The notes beneath the pieces are model-generated. The model did no database searches, was not told the DNA's origin, and saw nothing but the letters and a program-made list of their open reading frames with translations. The position numbers and the translations under genes were made by a program. 64,000 nt of DNA from Fomitopsis serialis (taxonomy: Eukaryota; Basidiomycota; Agaricomycetes; Polyporales; Fomitopsidaceae). The DNA is taken from NCBI RefSeq assembly GCF_022376445.1, contig NW_025954993.1, positions 1 to 64,000 of the forward strand, written 5' to 3'. This document shows positions 47,612-58,994 of the stretch, piece after piece; the first letter of the stretch is position 1, and every line of letters begins with the position of its first letter.

Positions 47612-48350
47612 CGTCGCCGAACGGCGTCCACAGCCTATATCTCATCTCTGGCCGGTAGAAAGAGATATGGGGGCGTGGTGCGCGGCCGTACCACACCTCC
47701 ATATCATCTCCGTGTGCGTCAAGGCCCATCCCGCGTTGGCTGGGATAGCCCTCGGTGGGAAGACTTGTTGCTGGTGCCCTCTCGCCGTTCTGAAGCCCTC
47801 CTTATATACTGCGTCTGCCCCGCCGCTTTGGGCCACAGCGGTGGCACAGATGTGGCTTTGACGACACGTGGACGCTTTGAGCTATGGCCACGCCTCAGGC
47901 CTCAGGGGTGGCCGCGCTTTGACCCGCTTTCTCTCGGTGGTCAAAGCGGCGTCCTGCGTGCATGTGTACAGGGACGCTGGCTTTGACTTTGGTTAGCTCG
48001 TGACTCGTGTACCATCGACGGACAAGCGGTGAAAGTGAAGTCGTTTGGCCTAGTTTCTGATCATCGCGATGACGCATGCTAGTTCATAGGATACATCGCT
48101 CCAATGTTGAACTCGAGGCGCATTGAAGGGGGCACAAGGACGACAGAAAGCGATCATTCAACAATAGCCACTCATAATAGTACTCGCCACACGGAGAGAT
48201 GGTCCATGGACAAAGTGGCGTTTCCCGCTACCGACGAGACAAAGAGGCCTTGGTAAATGCGATTCATCATTGGTGCTGGCTTTGTGCTACAACTTCCCCT
48301 ATCTCGAATCAACAACGACGGTGTGCGGCGAGTACTCTAGGCGTTTGCAT

Positions 48351-48392
48351 CGTTAGTAGTAATGGTAACTTCGTTACCATTCCTCCTAACCA
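48351..48392. repeat. 42-bp two-tier palindrome, copy 4
   Basis: Two changes, at the same unpaired position as copy 3 and in the loop (TTC for CTC). All paired bases are kept. It lies 781 bp from copy 3. Confidence 0.85.
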
Positions 48393-48924
48393 TGCCGACG
48401 CACAAAGACAAGTCTACGCGAGGTCACCGCGGCGTCGGCGAAGTCCTCAACCATCGACTCCTAGCGATAGGGAACGTCTCACTGGGTGGTCGATGTCAAG
48501 CCGGGACGCCTCAGTTGACTTTTTATACACATTCGATGCTGGTGCTTTGTCCTTGCAGATACGCCACTCCGACCAGTACCATTGTGCATGCGCACACGCA
48601 AGTGTGGCTTCGCATCGACAATGCTTCCCCCTTTGGTGGCAACCACGAGATCGACCGTAATATTCAGAACGTCCTCGTAGATATATAGTACACATGGAAC
48701 CGCGTTAGCGATGTATTTGGAAGGCGGGGCAACAATAATCATTATTCCAACAGACACGAGACCGAGAACGCCAGCTATCCGACATGAGGAGATACTTAAG
48801 TAACAGACCAATTACAACCAATCCAACGCACTGCTTCGCAAACACTACAGGGAGATACACACAGCAGAGGGTATCCAGTAAAGCACAACTGATACAACAG
48901 TTGAAGCAATAACGTTAACTTCCT

Positions 48925-51900
48925 TCACGGTGCGGTCTCGAAGCGCTTTAATCCCCTTGGCCTACCATTCGGCCTTCGTCCCCGCGCGATCCTTTCCGCA
49001 AGGCGTTCCACGACGCCTCCGTCGCTGACACCTTCCTCCTCCAGCGCCCGCCGAATCATCGCCTCCATACTGACCTGTTCCTCGTGACCCTCATCGTTGT
49101 GCGCCATCCCAGCTAGCCGCATGCTTGGAACAGGGACAAACGGATTCAAAGCGGGTGCATAGTGCGGTAGTCGTTCGTTCGCGATGTCGGATCGCCGTGC
49201 ATCGTCGAAGGATCGGATGTACCGTCGCATCTGTGCGGTTTGCACGCCGAGCGCGTCCGGTGCGGGTGTAGGCTGTGCGAAGCCGCCCGGCCAGGCACCA
49301 GGAGCTTGCAGCGCACCTGGCATGGTAGGGTTGAGTTCCGTGGCACTTTCCGCTTCTTGTCTGTGACACATCATTGTGAGCCCTCCTGCAGGAGCCGTAT
49401 ACTATAGTTACTCATACCGTAGAAGCTGGAACACCCGCTGCATCTTGCCCACAGCCAAAATCTTATTCTTGATCTCCTGCCTCCTCTCGCTGGGATGCGA
49501 GCGATCCTCATCATCTTCCTCGATCTCCGCAAGCGCCCTCGCGCGATCCTCGTCCTCTTCCGACGATGTATGACTTGCCTCTTCGAGCTCATGATCAGAG
49601 CACACCGCCAGGATCGCAAGCAGCATCTCCGTGATCTTCGCGCCCACGAACGGGAGGGACCACGTGAACGCGTCCATGAAGTTCGGCAGCCAGTACGGGT
49701 GTGACGATGCATTATATTGGCGGATCGTCATGCTCCTATCCTTGTACCGGATGATCGCGCCTCGGTTGTGGTACGCGTCGAGGTAGTTCGGTGCGCTGAA
49801 CACCGTAATCAGCGATGGGAACTTCTTCGTCGGCGTCTTGCGGTGCATCGTGTACCTAACAGCGGCGAGTTAGCCTATTGCAGGATTCACGACGGGTGAG
49901 ACATGCAGTACCCCGCGTCCTGTGCCTCGTGCCCTCTGAAGATGCCCAGTAGGTGGTTCCGATCGAGGAATTGACACGCGGCCTCGTAACTGCGGCCTGT
50001 CAGCTATGCGGGCGCGCGACGACAAGGGAACCACGTGAAGTAGAAACTGCATCCCCTCGTGTGATTCGGCTCGAACGTTACGCCAGGCGGGAGGCCTTGT
50101 GGACGCTCGTATGTAGGTTTGTGCTTGCGCAATCCAATAAGCGACCCACGCAGGACATTGGGGAGTAACTCACCTCTTCGCCATAACCGGGCATGGGGTC
50201 AGACCAGAGCAAGTCGCACAGGAGGCCCACAGATGCGGGCTCAACAAACCGATCGATCTGTGGACACATGTCAGCCATCAGCATCGGTCGGTCGAGCTCC
50301 CTCCACACACCTTGTCAATATCCGACAGCTTCATCAGCTCCGGCGAGATGCCGCCGTGCACGCAGAAGAACTTCCCGTCCAGGAGCGCCGACACGGGCAG
50401 TGCCTGGAACGAGCGTATGCACGCTTCGTACACCGTGGCGGAGTACTTGTGGAGGCACTCACGCTTGAAGGTGAAGTACTCTGTCAGATGTCTGCATTCG
50501 TGGTTGCCCCGCAACAGGAAGAGACGATCGGGATACCAAAGCTTCAACGTATAAAGATACAGCAAACACTACGTGGTCGAAGTGAGCGAGGTGGGAGGTG
50601 GAATACAATTGGTATGCATACTTCAATTCCAAAATAGCCGCGATCCACATAGTCCCCGAGGAACAAGTAGCTCGTCTCTGCGAACGAGCCACCAACGTCA
50701 AATATCTTCATTAGGTCATACTATTCGAGTGGTGTCAGCGGCTGAATAAGCACATAACCCACTTGCAACTTACATATTGTCCGTGTATATCCCCGCAGAC
50801 TGTACAGCACAAAAGAATCAGTACTTTGAGCGGACAGGGTGCAGCGGGTCGTGCATGCACTCAGTGCGTGGATCGCTGCACATACAGCAAGTCATTATAG
50901 GCGAGCGTATCACATGTGAAGAGGTCAGAGAAGCAAGGAACTGTGGATTCGAAACACAGAAGTGCTCCCAATAGTCGACCAACTACGGTCCGTTGGACAG
51001 CGATTTCAGGAACGAGGCTTGACACAACAGGGGGTATGCCAGCATGTCATGTTTCGTTATTGCGAACGTGTACTCACAAGGAGCCGAGCGTCCTGACCGG
51101 CGCTCGCGGGAATTCCACTTCGCCGAGCTTGCGGATCGTCAGTGGGCGTGCATCAGGACGTCCTCGCATCGGGCGGGCAGCACGCATCGTGCAATACTAA
51201 TATACACCCCGATCACATATCACAAGCATCTGGCTATGTTGTTCTGCTAAGACCGACACTGCAAAGATATCATGGTTTCCTCGGGCAGAAAAGGCATCGG
51301 AAGTGAAAAGGATTCCTCATGGTGTCCCCGCGACATAGATGTGTTTCGCAAAGACGTCGATGGACGTCTTTCCCCGCGGACAAAAGACTTTGAAGCCTTT
51401 CCTAGGCCGAGAATGATGTCCTATGGTCCACTTTCCCTGCCCGCGAAGGTATGGGAAAGAGCTTGCATTTCATCGCAACTCTTGTGCGCGGAGGAAATCA
51501 TGGTTTCTTTGCAGTGCGACCTGATGATTAGACAGGTACGCGCGCAGGCAACCCAGCCAGTGCCCAGGTTTCCCAGATTTAAACGCTCTGGTGCAAGTGG
51601 TGCTAATATGCATTGTACGGGGGCAGGGGCGCAACAGTCTCAGCCAGATAACAAACTCGTTCATCGATCTCCATGGGCGAGCGAGCGTAGGCAAGCGCAC
51701 ACACGAACGCAGAGATAACGCCAAGGGGCACAATTGGTGCGCCCATATGCGCTGTAGCCAGCATGGACCACATTATGGGACGCAGACCACAGCCGATGAC
51801 AGGTGCGTCTGCGTGTCTGTGTGTGACCCCAGCAGACGAGTCGACAGCCTTTCCACGTTCCTGAAGCACTCCTGTCTCCTTGCCTGTCTTTGTTTGTACG

Positions 51901-52471
51901 ACACAGCAGTACCCTGCTGAGGAAAACAGCCTTGGGATAGAGTCAAGCCCATCCGCTTCAGATATACTGGGCCCGCCCGGATGAGGACAGAGTCCTCTGT
52001 CCAGACATGGTCATACGGTGATCCACGCACAAGACACCCTCACGAGACGCTAATGGGTATTCCGACTCACCCGTTACTGGCCCGTCAATCTGCAGCATGT
52101 TGGGCTCCTGCGTCAGGAGCGTTGTGATTTGTTCGAGTATGAACAAGGCTTGCGGTTCCGTAAGGCGACCCTCGTCGAAGAAATGGTCTCGCAGAAGCCT
52201 GACGTTCGGCCTGTGGACGCCCGCTTGTACATCCGGGACGTAGAAGTCCTGATCGCTGGGAGGCTGGGCGGCTGGTGGTTTCACCTGGGTTGGGATGAGT
52301 GGTTGTCAAATCGGGCGCGAAGATCGCGACGCGCACATGTTCGACCAGCCGTCCCCGGAGGTTGGGACCATCGCGCGTAGGATCGTGGGCTGTACCGGAT
52401 TGTTTCTCGCGGATCTTATGGAGAGCAGAAGAGTAGTATCCAGACGTATCGTCCAGGGATGAACGCGACAT
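48925..52471 (-). CDS. CNA1: Calcineurin A, Ca2+/calmodulin-dependent Ser/Thr phosphatase catalytic subunit
   Basis: PP2B phosphatase of calcium stress signalling. Exons: 52471-52337, 52284-52071, 50799-50774, 50720-50622, 50568-50311, 50257-50174, 50105-50032, 49989-49912, 49855-49418, 49360-48925; 1842 nt, 613 aa. Metal-site motifs GDIHGQY, GDYVDRG and [13 protein letters not shown] and the HGG loop are present, then EAQDAGYTMHRKT and FSAPNYLD. The calcineurin B-binding helix ([21 protein letters not shown]), the calmodulin-binding segment ([19 protein letters not shown]) and an autoinhibitory-like segment ([17 protein letters not shown]) follow. Compared with the fungal enzymes I know, several usually fixed stretches differ ([30 protein letters not shown]), so it is a divergent member or paralogue. 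Exon 3 has 26 nt and follows a 1271-nt intron. The 52471 start is preferred; 52534 is an in-frame alternative. Confidence 0.93.
50800..52070 (-). other. 1271-nt intron in the calcineurin A gene
   Basis: Donor GTGAGT (52070 downward) and acceptor ACAG (50800) join QIDGPVT to VCGDIHGQY in the correct phase. All other introns of the gene are 42-68 nt. The intron holds no recognised exon, transposon end or RNA gene. Confidence 0.82.
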
Positions 52472-53095
52472 GGAGGTATGAGGCAAGGCAGTGTAAGTGT
52501 GCGGTTCTCCCTGTTCTCCCAGCTCACGTGACATGGATAGAGCGCTTTGGCGCCCATATCTGTACCATAGCTTAAGCGAGTATGGTCTTCAAGCTTCTGC
52601 ATCTTGTGGTCGCAGGGTTCCTTCAGTCTTATTCGAAGGCCTCGCGTACTGCTCTTGAAGACAGTAGAATACGAGAGATGGTCCAGACATGTCATAGTGC
52701 GGTTCATATGGATCTAGCTCGCTGACTCGGATACCGCGCTGACAGAACCCTAATACGCCCTCGCTACTTCAGTGATTACGAACCGATTGCAGGGAGCTAT
52801 CCATATCCATAGTATATGATGCACTCTGTCTGCAATGACGCACAGTGAACATATTCCGGTGAGTGCTATGAACACAATGACATTGATAACGTTTGGTTAG
52901 AACCACGCGTACTTGGCATTAGCGGTACTGCCAGCTGTCGCTGGCGATTGCGGGGAGCATCTTGCTAGCGATTCCACACATATACTGCATCCATCATAGG
53001 AAGCACCATTGCGCGGCTCGATGTTTCCACGCCAGTAACCTTCAAAACGCGACGCCTACCGAGATATCCACCATCCCTCCTCTTCCCTATTGAAG
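52472..53095. promoter_or_regulatory. Divergent promoter region (calcineurin A / small unknown)
   Basis: 624 bp between two divergent start codons. No defined element recognised; the sequence must hold both promoters. Confidence 0.45.
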
Positions 53096-53672
53096 ATGTG
53101 TAACGACAGCAAAGCATCGTCCACTTCTACCCATCCAGTGGAAATATTTTTCAAAGTCGAGAAAAGAGTTGTCTATGCCGATGGATATAAACCGGACGAG
53201 TCCTCCGAAATCAAGATATCCGTCGACGACGACTATTCTACATACGGGCCAGGCGCGTTCGCAGAAGCATGGTAAGTAGTTCTTTGCTCGAACGTACAGT
53301 CAGCTAACAGTCTGTAGGCCGGGATGCCCAGCAGACCACAGCGGAAAACGCCCTATCGTTGATGATGAAATGAAAGGTTTGTGATGCCTGTCATTGCAAC
53401 GATGTCGCCTCATATTCGCTCTCGCAGTCGCGCTCCACGAGGGAGACAGCAGTTCTTTCCCAGCTGGCAGGCGTCCGAAGTTGCAACTAGACATCCTCAC
53501 GCTGGCGCTGCCACAATTCGTCCACGAATGTCACACTGGCTGCAGTTCTGCGTCAACGAGCGAATCTCTCTTGTCGCCCGCTTCCTCTGCCAGTGCGAAG
53601 TCCGCCTTCTCCCGCATTTCTGTAGCCTCCAGGAAGCCGTTCGCATGGCTCCAGAGAACGTATCGGCATTGA
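53096..53672 (+). CDS. Small hypothetical protein, 159 aa
   Basis: Exons 53096-53271, 53318-53376, 53428-53672 (480 nt, in frame) with good signals (GTAAGT, CTGTAG, CTCGCAG). It starts MCNDSKASSTSTHPVEIFFK and continues with an acidic stretch (SEIKISVDDDYSTYG), then a Leu-rich piece (LQLDILTLALPQFVHEC) and a Ser/Ala-rich C-terminus. No signal peptide, membrane segment or known domain seen. Supported mainly by splice-frame agreement. Confidence 0.5.
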
Positions 53673-54489
53673 TCGACGTTGACCACTGTCTTGTTCCTTA
53701 ATACCCTTCACCGAATACCGAAGACTTGTGCTGCATCTCATACGAACTGCTCATCATGGACCGTTCACCACTTCCATCCTTGATTGTATCTTTAGCTTAC
53801 TGCGCAGTATACTACCACGCATGTTCATGTTCACCGTGATCTGTAGATTATCGCATCATTGCCTTAGTACCTTCCCGTTCATGCGATGCTTCTGCCTGCT
53901 AGCGATGAGTTTGTCCGCAAGAGATGTGGGGCAGTGAAGGCTCAGTACGTGGTCACCGTCGCTGTCTATATGCCTGCAGTCACCAATTTCTTTGCCAGGT
54001 CCAGCTCAGCGCCGCGGCTATGACTTCCACCACACATGCGGGGTACAGTGGATGGAGTTGATCCTAAAAAGTCAAAGCTACTCGTCTATTGTGACAAAAA
54101 CGGTCCCTGGCAACGAGTGGCCAAGGGCCCGGGACGAGAAGGCCACAGCCACTGAACTCTCGTAAGCGCACGTTCATTGTCTACTGTGCAATTCTTTGTT
54201 TCCAAGGAGCTTAGTCCTGTCGCGTGACGCCATGCTGTGGCCTTTGTGTCTGCTTCTCCCACGAGGCGTACATAGGGACGCTTGTAAGTCCCGCTTTGCG
54301 CATGTGGCAGTGTGGCGTTTGGTACAAAGGCAGCCGCACCGCACTCTTTCCTTCTTTCTCGCGCAGCATCTTTACGCGTCCTTCCCCTCCCGCCCTTTTA
54401 TTTAGATCTCTACCCAGGGTCCACAGCTCGCCGGTGGCCCTGTATCTCACTCGTTCAAACGACTCGACCTCTAGCTTCCCTCCCGCACG
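53673..54489. other. Intergenic region and promoter of the zinc-finger gene
   Basis: 817 bp without a supportable gene. A pyrimidine-rich leader precedes the ATG at 54490. Confidence 0.5.
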
Positions 54490-56626
54490 ATGTCGGACCA
54501 TCCTGAGCCCTTGTCCAAGCGCGTCCACAATTCGCTGAGCTATCGCACCCTCGTACCTCCAGAATTGCTGCCCGAACCGGGCCCTGAGGATTTGTGAGTG
54601 CTCTTTTGGACGAGCAGCCTCAGCTGTATGCTAACACCGTGTCTCAGCGCCCCATTTTTTGAGGTAGACCAGCAAGAATACTACGACAGCATCGTTGTGA
54701 TGCCATCGCAGTGAGTTCAATGTACACTCGCCGTAGTCATTTTGTTGAACTTCCGATTCAGGCGCACGCTACGTTTGAAACGGTTTTTGAGACGCTACAG
54801 ACTGCCAGACGAATACTACGAGTCTGGGTCTGCGTATTCCGCAGAGGACCAAGACCATGACGATGAGATCGAGTATGAAGATGACTCGGACTGCGAGGAT
54901 GAACTTGACGAGGACGAGGACGAACTTGAAGGCGACTCTGAGGAGGACGACGGCCACGATGCAGATGAGTTAGTCGATATGCATCGACCAGAATCCTCTA
55001 CAAGTCTCAATAATTGTACTCCTCTAGAGAACTGCAAGAAGATGGCAACTCCGATGAGGCCACAGACGGCGTGGACGTGGCGACAACGGCGGCAACAACG
55101 ACGGAGGCCACCGCGTGAGTGACGCGATCATGTGACTCCCTCTGTATGGGTGATATTGATGTACCTTGGATACACCAGCGTAACTCGACGCGTCAAGCCG
55201 TCGGATAACACTGACATAGACTGGTCGACAGACAGTGGGTCTGAGTCAGAAGAGGACGACGAAGACGAGATCATTTGCACGGGCCACAAGCGTCCACATG
55301 CAGACGTCGAATGGGAGCGCGAGCCCGTTATCCCCGACTTTGATGACTTCGACGTAGAGAAGCCCTCCGTTGAATCACCAGTCGCGCCGGTTGCATTGAC
55401 GTCGCGAACGTATCCACGGTATGTCAACTATGCTATTTTGTGAACCATGCTGCTTACATCGCACAAAAGTGACATACGCGACAAGGGCGCGGCGAGGCCA
55501 CGTTCGAGTCCGCGACCCACAACAGGATCGCCTTCTACGTCTCGGCGATCCCCGCCCTCCCAAGATACTAGATTTGCCTCTCCGCCGCCCTCTTCGCTTG
55601 TCCGATTCCGATCCCCTTCAGCGAGCTACGGCAAGACCAAACCTAGTACTCATAGCGCTGCCCATGTACCAACGTCAGTTATATAGCTATCATCTGGTTG
55701 GTCTTACACACTGATTCTGTGCATGCAGCGACGTTGTGGCTTCGATGGTATCGGACCACAGAGAGAACTCGCCTGTTGACCATCCGGCTCAGACGGGGCC
55801 CCAAGCACCGAAGGTGGCAGATCGGGCCGCTGCAAAGGTTGTTGATCCCGCCGCACGTCTGAGTACTGGACTTGAGCACTCTGGGGAAAAGTACGTGGTC
55901 AGCATACCTTTCATCCAACATCTCAAATTGACGTGAGGGCACAAATTGCACAGCGCAATGCCGGCTTCCGTGCCCGTGAAGAAGCGGAAGGGGAAAACGT
56001 TAGAAGCACCGGCGCCGTCAAAGCGACCGCGGAGGGGAGCGGCCTCCAAGTTCGTGTCTCCGTCCGACAGCGAAGAAGAGGCCACCCAAGTGGAAATGAA
56101 GCTCGAAGCTGCGGACGAGGACTACGTCCCTAAGGCCAGCTCGACATCAGCTCGGCGTCCGCGCAAGCGTCGTTTGTCTCCGGATGTCGGCGACCAGAAG
56201 GAGGAGATTCCCCGGGCCTCAAAGCGTCGACGCGTGCAGGTGGCAGACGACACAGGCTCTCCAGCATTGTCGATGCACTGCAAGTGGGCTGGTTGCAATG
56301 AGTCCTTTGCTCGTCGGGACCTTCCGCAGCATGTGAAGTCTGCCCACGTCGTCGTGCCCCCGGACTACCAGGGTAAGCCAGGACGGTACGACGTCGTCTG
56401 CCTCTGGGAAGACTGTCCGGACAGAATGGACGGAGCCGCGACTCACACCGTGCGGATGGAGAACCTCAAGAAGCACATCCACAGCGCGATGGGCACCCGC
56501 TATCTCTGTCCCGCCGAGAACTGCGACAAGTCGTTCTCCCGTGTGTGGCGCCTCAACGACCACATCCGGAGCCATCATCCTGGCCGGGAACATGTCACGT
56601 CGGAACAAGCTCTGCAAACAGACTAG
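54490..56626 (+). CDS. C2H2 zinc-finger protein with acidic N-terminal half
   Basis: Exons: 54490-54593, 54648-54710, 54762-54968, 55028-55114, 55179-55418, 55470-55673, 55729-55890, 55954-56626; 1740 nt, 579 aa. The N-terminus (MSDHPEPLSKRVHNSLSYRT) leads into a very acidic Asp/Glu run (about residues 75-125) and Ser/Pro-rich disorder. Near residue 360 are basic clusters fit for nuclear import (VKKRKGK, SKRPRRG, RRPRKRR). The last 115 residues hold three C2H2-like fingers: CKWAGCNESF..H, a longer middle one from CLWEDCPDRM to HIHS, and CPAENCDKSFSRVWRLNDHIRSHH. The CxWxxC pattern recalls Gli/Zic-type fingers. Likely a DNA-binding transcription regulator in the nucleus; targets unknown. Introns are 51-64 nt. 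Confidence 0.88.
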
Positions 56627-57418
56627 TTGTGGTATCACCCGATGTGGATTGTAGCGCACTGTAGCGCACAAGGTCTCAGGAACTGCTGTACTTGCGGGGA
56701 GACCTGCGTCGTACGACGCCCGTACTCTGATGGACTCCTTTGTTAGCCGATATGTACTTATTTTTACTGCGTACAGCCTATGCCTATGAATATTATGCAA
56801 GTGACAAAGGAAAGAAAGAAACACGAATGCTAGCAGTGTATCGTAAGCAACGGCAGGGACAGCCGCAAACGGGGCAGCCGCAAATAGGATAGCAGCGAGC
56901 AAAGAAGTAGCCTGTGCTTCAATTTCGTACGCTTGTCCTGAGCGGTAGTTATCCCGTGGCGCGTGCTTATGAGGCTGGAGGCGGTAGTTTCTCAAGTGAT
57001 TTGGAAACCTTCATAGGGTGCAATATTGTAGTACACGAATACAAATGTACACAACAGACACTAGTGAGACAGATCGGGGACTCCGACTCGGATGCCTGCA
57101 GCGAAGTCGCCGTCATCCGTGTCTTGAGTTTCAGTTTTGTGGACAAGTTGTCCCGACGATTGCATTAATATTGGAGCGGCAGCTTGAGTTTATGGAGGCC
57201 TCAGCTGAGTACTGAGTACTGTACTTGAGTGTCAGGACGCGCGAAATTGAATGATTCTCGGAACCACGTCTGGCAGCGGCTCACTTACCATTTTGAAACA
57301 ACCCTGTAAGTGCCCTTATCGGTACCTAAACCGTGTAATTGGCTCGTAATTGTCTCATTCCGTCGGGTCGCCACTGGCAGTGCTCGCCCGACGTCTCTCC
57401 CTCCATCATCCACGCACC
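56627..57418. other. Intergenic region upstream of UBC13
   Basis: Contains the zinc-finger gene's 3' flank and the UBC13 promoter. A short direct duplication (GAGTACT twice, about 57207-57221) is present. Nothing else seen. Confidence 0.5.
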
Positions 57419-58223
57419 ATGTCACTGCCCAAGGTCTGTCTTTGCACAAAACAGCCTGACCTGCTGAGGTGGCATGCTCAACTGATCCTTTCGTAGCGCA
57501 TCATCAAGGTACGCACGTCTCACTTGTGCACCCGGACCTACTGCGTCTCACCACGCTTCAAATCGCGGGTACGACGGAGATAGGAAACCGAGAGGCTTGT
57601 CGCAGATCCTGCACCGGGAATTACTGCGCTGCCGCACGACGATAACCTCCGATACTTCGACGTTACGATACAGGGACCCGATGGCAGCCCATTCGCGAGT
57701 ATGTTGTCCCCACTTCTTGCTGGGTCCATCTATCTATGCCGACGCATTTCTGGCTCATCTCGTTGTATAGGTGGCGTGTTCAGACTGGAGCTTTTTCTGC
57801 CGGAGGAGTATCCCATGGCACCGCCGAAGGTGCGCTTCCTGACAAAGATTACCATCCCAATATCGGTGCGTGCGTTGCGCGTTTGCGAGACAAGGGCGCG
57901 TAGTGCTGAAACTGTCGGGCGATTGATGACAGACAAACTGGGCCGGATCTGTCTGGATATCCTGAAAGGTGCGGATCCTACCCCTTCTGTGCAGCACCCG
58001 GGCTCAGTTCGACCCTTGATTAAACCCTGTCTTTATGACGGATCCAGACAAGTGGTCCCCAGCTCTGCAGATACGAACGGTCCTTCTGTCGATCCAAGCC
58101 CTCCTCAGCTCCCCGAACCCCGACGATCCTCTAGCAACAGACGTGGCGAAGCACTATAAGGAGAACGAGAAGGATGCTCAGCGCGTGAGCCGGGAGTGGA
58201 CGGAGAAGTATGCGTCTGCCTAG
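57419..58223 (+). CDS. UBC13: Ubiquitin-conjugating enzyme E2 N (Ubc13), one base short in conserved motif
   Basis: E2 that builds Lys63-linked ubiquitin chains with an Mms2-type partner in DNA-damage tolerance. Exons: 57419-57433, 57497-57508 (12-nt microexon, RIIK), 57584-57698, 57771-57865, 57933-57968, 58048-58223. The spliced product reads [76 protein letters not shown] (active-site Cys), [20 protein letters not shown], ending EWTEKYASA. Exon lengths sum to 449, one short of 150 codons. The gap is at 57850/57851: ATT ACC replaces ATT TAC, breaking the frame exactly at the YHPN motif. Everything after returns to the conserved frame, so a missing base in a T run is the likely cause. Confidence 0.93.
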
Positions 58224-58994
58224 TCGTCCCCGGACGATCATGGAGGGCGCGCAGACTACGGAAGATACACGCGGGCGCGTGGGAGTGATAGAAGTGACGA
58301 GATGTATTGTTGTAGGATTAGGTGTGTTGAGTGTTCTCTGCGAAGCCACGGCTCGCCGTAGACGAGTTGGTGTAACGAACGTCATGACAAACAGCAGGTA
58401 AACATATATGGTGCCTGACGACCCGGTGCGACGCAATTTCAGAGTGGCGAGTCTAGCACCAAGGCCCCTCGTCAGGCAGACCGTGTGCACTACCGGGAAA
58501 TTGTATGACTATCCGAGTTCCTCCTTCAAAGCTTCAAGCCTGAGCAAATACTTCCATCGTCGACCAACCGTCGACTGAAATCAACGTCCGTTGAGTGAAT
58601 ACCGACGGCCCTCTGTGAGCAGGCACCTCTCTTTGATGCGTCGGGAGGCCAGTGGTTTGGATTTCACGTTTCAGCGTTCGTCGACACAAGGACTTCCGTA
58701 GACCGTCGACTACTGACGGCGTCGCGTCGGTGCTTCCGGCGGAGATACTCTTGATTTGAACAACTGCAGGCCCGAACTACTCAGGTCAGACATGGTACCG
58801 CCGCATACATCAAATAGTCTCACTCGCTCGCTCTTGACAGAGACAATTTGAGACCGTATGATCACCATATGCTGGCGACACATTCGTCTTGTCAGGGTGA
58901 GTCGCAGCTAGTCGCTGTACATTCTCACCATGCTGCTAGCAGTCGTAGACTCGCTGGGATTCAATTAACAAGTGAAGTAACGCTGAGGTGAGAT
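58224..58994. other. Convergent 3' intergenic region
   Basis: Between UBC13 (+) and the O-methyltransferase (-). Scattered GTCGAC-containing short inverted repeats near 58560-58730; no gene seen. Confidence 0.5.

Larger units (their letters stand above)
45726..48924. other. Gene-poor region with a repeated palindrome
   Basis: 3.2 kb with no convincing large gene. Holds a weak small-gene candidate (46756-47129), three palindromic units spaced exactly 124 bp apart (47322-47611) and a fourth at 48351-48392. The end is the 3' flank of calcineurin A. Confidence 0.55.

Noticed and set aside
47308..47729. Minus-strand ORFs with the repeated peptide RRNGNEVTI
   Set aside because: The peptide is only the translation of the 42-bp palindrome, which reads similarly on both strands; the ORFs break outside it.
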